From Gracilimonas sp965227215 (GTDB taxonomy: Bacteria > Bacteroidota > Rhodothermia > Balneolales > Balneolaceae), in assembly GCA_965227215.1 (NCBI GenBank), contig OZ245729.1:3038001-3102000 (forward strand): DNA of 64,000 bases. Direction: 5' to 3'. Each line of letters opens with the position of its first letter. Positions within the stretch are counted from its first letter, which is position 1. A program made the position numbers and the translations under genes. The notes beneath the pieces are model-generated. The model was not told the origin of the DNA, ran no database searches, and saw only the letters and a list, made by a program, of their open reading frames with translations. Of the stretch, positions 60,584-64,000 are shown piece by piece.

Positions 60584-61660
60584 TTATACTTTGTGTTTGT
60601 TTTTTAGTTTATAAACGTACGCCAGAATCTCTGCTACGGCACGATATAGGTCTGCAGGAATGAATTCGTCTTCCTCAGCCGTCGCATAAAGAGCACGGGC
60701 TACAGGTACATTCTCTACAATAGGTATGCCATACTGTTTGGCCAGCTCTTTTATTCTTAAAGCACGCAGCCGTTTTCCCTTCACCATTACAATAGGTGCG
60801 TTACTTTTTTCGGGATCGTATTTAAGAGCAACGGCGTAGTGGGTTGGGTTGGTGACTACTACGTCGGAGGCGAGTACGGCATGATCCATTCTTTTTTGCT
60901 GGCGAAGCTTCATTCCGAATTTTCTACGCTGACCTTTTACATGCGGGTCACCTTCCATCTGTTTGTACTCGTCTTTTACTTCCTGCTTGGTCATGCGTAG
61001 GTCTTTGCGATGCTGGAACCGCTGGTACACAGCATCGGCTATAGAGAGAATCAGAAGGGCGGCCATAATCCGTGTTACAAATAGAAGGATGAACGAACCG
61101 GATTGGCTCATGCTGTAATCAAGCGGGGAGATGATGAATGAAACAAAATGGTTTATATCGCTCCTCAATGTGAAGTAAGCCACAATCAGGATGATGAATA
61201 ATTTCACCAATCCTTTAACAAGCTCAACCAATCCTTTGGTGGAAAAAATATTCTTCAGCCCGCTAAGCGGATTCATCTTACTCCCTTTAAACTTCAGAGC
61301 ATCAAAAGAAAAGACGCCACCGGTTTGCACCACATTTACAAGAATGGCCACTATAAATAAAGCGACCATAGTAGGAGAAAGCATTTCCAGCCCGGCCCAC
61401 AGCGCATCCTGAAGGTAGCGCGTAGCTTCTTCCTGATCGGCGAACCCTTTTCCGGCATTCGAGAAAAACGACTCGAACAGTTTGGTAAGCCGGTCTCCGA
61501 TTAGGCCGCTCATAGCCACAAACGATATAATCGCTGCACTCATAAGTGCTACAGAAGACACCTCCTTACTGATGCTGACATTCCCTTCCTTCCTTGCATC
61601 ATCGAGGCGTTTCTGGGAGGGTTCCTCCGTTTTTTCCTGATCTGATTTATTATCTGCCAT
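60584..61660 (-). CDS. flhB: Flagellar export switch protein FlhB
   Basis: A 358-aa substrate-specificity switch. Basic N terminus (EKTEEPSQKRLDDARKEGNV), four membrane helices, and a cytoplasmic domain with the autocleavage motif NPTH at 271-274 followed by YAVALKYD. Fully typical. First gene of the minus-strand operon flhB-flhA-flhF-flhG-(76 aa)-fliA. Its promoter must lie in 61661-61950; I could not find a convincing match there. Confidence 0.95.
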   Translation of the reverse strand: MADNKSDQEKTEEPSQKRLDDARKEGNVSISKEVSSVALMSAAIISFVAMSGLIGDRLTKLFESFFSNAGKGFADQEEATRYLQDALWAGLEMLSPTMVALFIVAILVNVVQTGGVFSFDALKFKGSKMNPLSGLKNIFSTKGLVELVKGLVKLFIILIVAYFTLRSDINHFVSFIISPLDYSMSQSGSFILLFVTRIMAALLILSIADAVYQRFQHRKDLRMTKQEVKDEYKQMEGDPHVKGQRRKFGMKLRQQKRMDHAVLASDVVVTNPTHYAVALKYDPEKSNAPIVMVKGKRLRALRIKELAKQYGIPIVENVPVARALYATAEEDEFIPADLYRAVAEILAYVYKLKNKHKV

Positions 61661-62074
61661 GTCCCACTGTTATCAAAAACAGTACCACGGCTGCCGGCTT
61701 TATAATTCGGCTGATTTAACAGGGTTGATGGATCAGAGGTAGGACAAAAAATCCCGTTAAAGGAAAACATTTCCATAAAAGAGGAAAGCAAAGGAAGGGT
61801 TCATCTTTCCCCGTTTCAGGAAATTCTTTCTGTGGCACAGGTCTGATACCCGAAGTGGCATTAACAGCCGATTCAGTGCAGTAATACGTGATTTCATCCC
61901 TCAAAAGACATCCGGGAAGGCCGTTTTTGGAGCCTTCTTAATGCCTCATTCAAAAACATTTCAAGCCGACTGGCACAGATTTTGTAATTCCATCGGTGAG
62001 AATCGCAGGAAATGTTCTCTATGGTTCTCGGCGGATTTTCGAAATCCTTAAATGATGATCACAAACAGTTACCC
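61661..62074. other. Divergent intergenic region between flhB and flgF
   Basis: A 414-base gap with no credible gene. It should hold the leftward flhB promoter and the rightward flgF promoter. The latter is the sigma-54 element at 61971-61986; for the former I see only a weak -24/-12-like site on the minus strand at 61931-61946 (AGGCAT-N5-AGGCT), which is too poor to call. Confidence 0.5.
61971..61986 (+). promoter_or_regulatory. Sigma-54 promoter of the flgF operon
   Basis: TGGCAC-N5-TTGTA: the -24 box is perfect, and the -12 box has GT instead of GC. GG and GT are ten bases apart. Same -24 hexamer and spacing as the flgB promoter. Start near 61998. Confidence 0.6.
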
Positions 62075-62815
62075 ATGATTGACAGATTATATACCCAAAT
62101 GCAGGCGATGCAGGTTTTGAACCGGTCTCAGGAAATGACCGCGGATAACCTCTCGAATATTAATACGCCTGGATTTAAAGGGACTAAAGTTTTTTACCGC
62201 ATGTTCCAGGAGAACGTGAATGGAAAAACGATATCAAAGAGTGTGCCTATGCAGCAGGTTAATCTGGAGCAAGGCGTTTTAGAGCCAACCGGTAACGAAT
62301 TTGATATGGGTATTAATGGGGATGGATTTTTTGTAGTGGAAGATAACGGCGAGGAGTTTTTAACACGGGATGGGCGCTTTCACCTTAACCCCGACGGATA
62401 CCTGGTAAACAGTTCCGGAGCTAAAGTGATGGGCGATTCCGGTCCGGTTCAGCTGGCAGAATATATGCAGTCGAACGGAGAAACAGGCGGCAATGCCATG
62501 CTGGAAGTTTCCAAAGACGGAACGATCCGACTGAATAACAAAGCGATGGATCGCCTTCGGATCGTTAATGTGGAAGACCCGGCCATGCTTAGCCGAAAGG
62601 GAAGTGCCTATTTCTCTGTAATGGATGAAAATATGCTTTCGGAAGACAATACCGGCATGGTGATGCAGGGATATTATGAAAAAGGAAATGTACAGCCCCT
62701 GACGGAAATGGTAGACATGATGAGAAATATGCAGGCTTTTGAAAGCCAGCAGCGGGCATTGAAAACAACAGACGAAATGCTTTCTCAGGTAACCACCCGA
62801 CTGGGCAGATTTTAA
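62075..62815 (+). CDS. flgF: Flagellar basal-body rod protein FlgF
   Basis: A 246-aa proximal rod protein. The N terminus (TADNLSNINTPGFKG) and C terminus (GNVQPLTEMVDMMRNMQAFE) are the conserved rod ends, with the FlgE/F/G core (DMGINGDGFFVV, LTRDGRF) between them. The frame is open back to 62012, but FlgF proteins start with a short MxRLxYT-type sequence, as found at 62075. Followed by flgG at 30 bases. The order flgF-flgG-flgA is typical. Confidence 0.92.
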   Translation: MIDRLYTQMQAMQVLNRSQEMTADNLSNINTPGFKGTKVFYRMFQENVNGKTISKSVPMQQVNLEQGVLEPTGNEFDMGINGDGFFVVEDNGEEFLTRDGRFHLNPDGYLVNSSGAKVMGDSGPVQLAEYMQSNGETGGNAMLEVSKDGTIRLNNKAMDRLRIVNVEDPAMLSRKGSAYFSVMDENMLSEDNTGMVMQGYYEKGNVQPLTEMVDMMRNMQAFESQQRALKTTDEMLSQVTTRLGRF

Positions 62816-62845
62816 TTATCAAACAATAGAATAAACAACAACATT

Positions 62846-63637
62846 ATGTTTAGAGCATTAAGTACAGCCGCACTTGGAATGAGTGCTCAGCAACGATCGG
62901 TAGATAACATAGCCAACAACCTGGCTAACGTGGGAACTACCGGATTTAAAAGAAGCACCATTGCTTTTCAGGATCTATTCTATGAAAACATTGCGTCCTC
63001 GAAGCTGGGCAATTCAGGAAACCAAAATTCTAGTGGCCCATCACTTCAGATCGGGCATGGTTCCCGGGCCGTAGCCACTATTCGAAACTTTATGCAGGGC
63101 TCGGTAGCTGAGACAGGCAACGCTCTGGATTTGGCAGTAAGCGGTGCCGGTTTCTTCCAGGTTGAATTGCCTGACGGTAATATCGGCTATACTCGCGACG
63201 GTAACTTCAGCCGGGATGCCACCGGGATGTTGGTAAACAACTCAGGCTTGCCTCTGGCCAGTCAGATCGAAATTCCGACCGATGCCGTGGCTATTGAAGT
63301 CTCACAAAACGGAACGGTTACAGCTCTCATGGCCGGTGATAACACCCAGGTAGAATTAGGTCAGATTGAACTGGCCAAGTTTTCCAATCCGGGTGGACTT
63401 GAAGCGCTTGGCGATAACCTGTTTGCTGAAACTGAATCTTCAGGGATGCCCTTTTTCGGTGAGCCGGGATCGGAAGGCTTTGGAGTAGTTCGCCAGGGAT
63501 ACCTTGAGCAATCCAACGTAGATATTGTAACCGAAATGGTACGGCTGATTGAAGCTCAGCGTGCGTATGAGACCAACTCAAAAATGGTCCAGACCGCTGA
63601 AGACATGATGTCGGTAACCAACTCTATTAAACGATAA
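62846..63637 (+). CDS. flgG: Flagellar distal rod protein FlgG
   Basis: A 263-aa distal rod subunit. N terminus ALSTAALGMSAQQRSVDNIANN, core DLAVSGAGFFQVELPDG and TRDGNFS, and C terminus QSNVDIVTEMVRLIEAQRAYE are those of FlgG. Length is the family standard (about 260 aa), which fixes rod length in studied species. The start has no clear Shine-Dalgarno. Confidence 0.95.
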   Translation: MFRALSTAALGMSAQQRSVDNIANNLANVGTTGFKRSTIAFQDLFYENIASSKLGNSGNQNSSGPSLQIGHGSRAVATIRNFMQGSVAETGNALDLAVSGAGFFQVELPDGNIGYTRDGNFSRDATGMLVNNSGLPLASQIEIPTDAVAIEVSQNGTVTALMAGDNTQVELGQIELAKFSNPGGLEALGDNLFAETESSGMPFFGEPGSEGFGVVRQGYLEQSNVDIVTEMVRLIEAQRAYETNSKMVQTAEDMMSVTNSIKR

Positions 63638-63661
63638 GACCCATAAGCAATCTATAGCATC

Positions 63662-64000
63662 GTGATACCGATACTCCTCATAATTTTTTCATGCACCTCT
63701 GTGGTAGCGGGGCCGGCGTACCCCACTGCTTCTGATGAAACCAGGCAGGTTATCATAGAGAAAGCACAGGAATCAATAGAGTCATTATTTGACCCTGAGG
63801 AGTATCGGTTCACTCTTTCTGCCCGCTGGATGCCCGGCAGTTTGCTAAAAGCTGAACCGAAACATGTACGCTCTGTAAAGCTGCAAGGATCGGTTGAAAA
63901 GTACACCAATTTCGAAGTGCTGTATCTGGATGGTAATACTATTGAACAAGTGGAGATACAGGTCAAGGTGGAAGCGGAGCAAAAACTCCCCGTTCCCAGC
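63662..64000 (+). CDS. flgA: P-ring assembly chaperone FlgA (truncated by window end)
   Basis: An open frame runs from a GTG at 63662 to the last base, 113 codons. It begins with a signal peptide (IPILLIIFSCTSVVA) and continues with ASDETRQVIIEKAQESIE and FTLSARWMPGSLLKAE, the SAF-family-type beginning expected of FlgA after flgG. FlgA folds P-ring subunits in the periplasm. No in-frame ATG lies upstream because a TAA occurs six codons before the GTG. The remainder and probably flgH and flgI lie beyond the window. Confidence 0.7.
   Translation, partial: MIPILLIIFSCTSVVAGPAYPTASDETRQVIIEKAQESIESLFDPEEYRFTLSARWMPGSLLKAEPKHVRSVKLQGSVEKYTNFEVLYLDGNTIEQVEIQVKVEAEQKLPVPS

Noticed and set aside
61664..61690. 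A sigma-54-like TGGTAC-N5-TTGAT before flhB on the minus strand.
   Set aside because: The -12 box lacks the conserved GC, and transcription would begin at the start codon itself.
61832..61848. A second TGGCAC upstream of flgF.
   Set aside because: The spacing to the possible -12 is one base short and the -12 sequence is poor.
62012..62074. Upstream ATG codons for flgF at 62012 and 62021.
   Set aside because: AGGA is near, but the extra 18-21 residues do not resemble any FlgF N terminus; the usual beginning is at 62075.
1..64000. CRISPR arrays, tRNA or rRNA genes, insertion sequences and prophage genes.
   Set aside because: No regularly spaced repeats, cloverleaf sequences, transposases or phage-type genes were seen on either strand.

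Overview
The window is almost entirely a flagellar and chemotaxis locus from a Gram-negative, mid-GC bacterium. Several features point to the Bacteroidota-related Balneolota/Rhodothermota: weak or missing Shine-Dalgarno sites at many starts, a periplasmic TonB-domain protein of the Bacteroidota type, an rSAM/selenodomain-associated glycosyltransferase, and a full flagellar export, basal body and motor set in that background. The lineage is my inference from protein character; no marker gene such as rRNA is present, and I see no tRNA, rRNA, CRISPR array or transposase.

Layout. 1-3005: a YbhFSR-like ABC-2 exporter. 3028-7604: glycosyltransferase, DUF547 protein, an operon of a beta-propeller lipoprotein and a GAF histidine kinase, and an LCIB-like (theta-class) carbonic anhydrase homologue. 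7756-9859: a DEAD-box helicase with a hairpin-rich leader. 9919-13612: a hybrid kinase, a degenerate kinase and a hypothetical protein. 13794-22722: the che operon cheY-cheX-cheA-cheR-cheD-cheY-REC-cheX-cheB-cheB-cheY. 22940-35792: sensor kinases, a TonB-domain protein, cheW-mcp, a tail-anchored protein, another CheY, a HisKA_2 kinase, a PAS protein with a degenerate receptor hairpin, and an atypical kinase. 36022-47436: flgB-flgC-(77 aa)-fliE-F-G-H-I-J-motE-like-fliK-flgD-flgE, closed by tandem terminators. 47656-54187: motA-motB-fliL-M-N-O-P-Q-R. 54605-61660 (minus): an 85-aa protein, then flhB-flhA-flhF-flhG-(76 aa)-fliA. 62075-64000: flgF-flgG-flgA, the last cut by the window end.

Regulation can be read from the DNA. 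Five intergenic sites share TTAAG at a fixed distance (TTAAGnnn-N11-nCyGATAA), and two more share TAAT-type -35 elements with the same -10. All seven lie before motility or chemotaxis genes or small genes beside them, which fits promoters for the FliA encoded here. They precede the che operon, tonB, cheW-mcp, motA, the receptor-like PAS protein, an atypical kinase and the 85-aa protein. The rod operon flgB has a perfect sigma-54 -24/-12 element (TGGCAC-N5-TTGCA), and flgF a near-perfect one. This suggests a sigma-54 to FliA hierarchy.

Points of most interest: FliM lacks the N-terminal CheY-docking peptide although four CheY-like proteins and one related receiver are encoded; tandem cheB paralogues; an Asn/Gly/His-rich receptor tail ending in a CheR-type pentapeptide; a soluble TonB-domain protein in the FliA regulon; FlhF with altered GTPase motifs; dispersed approximately 117-bp repeats with imperfect inverted ends.
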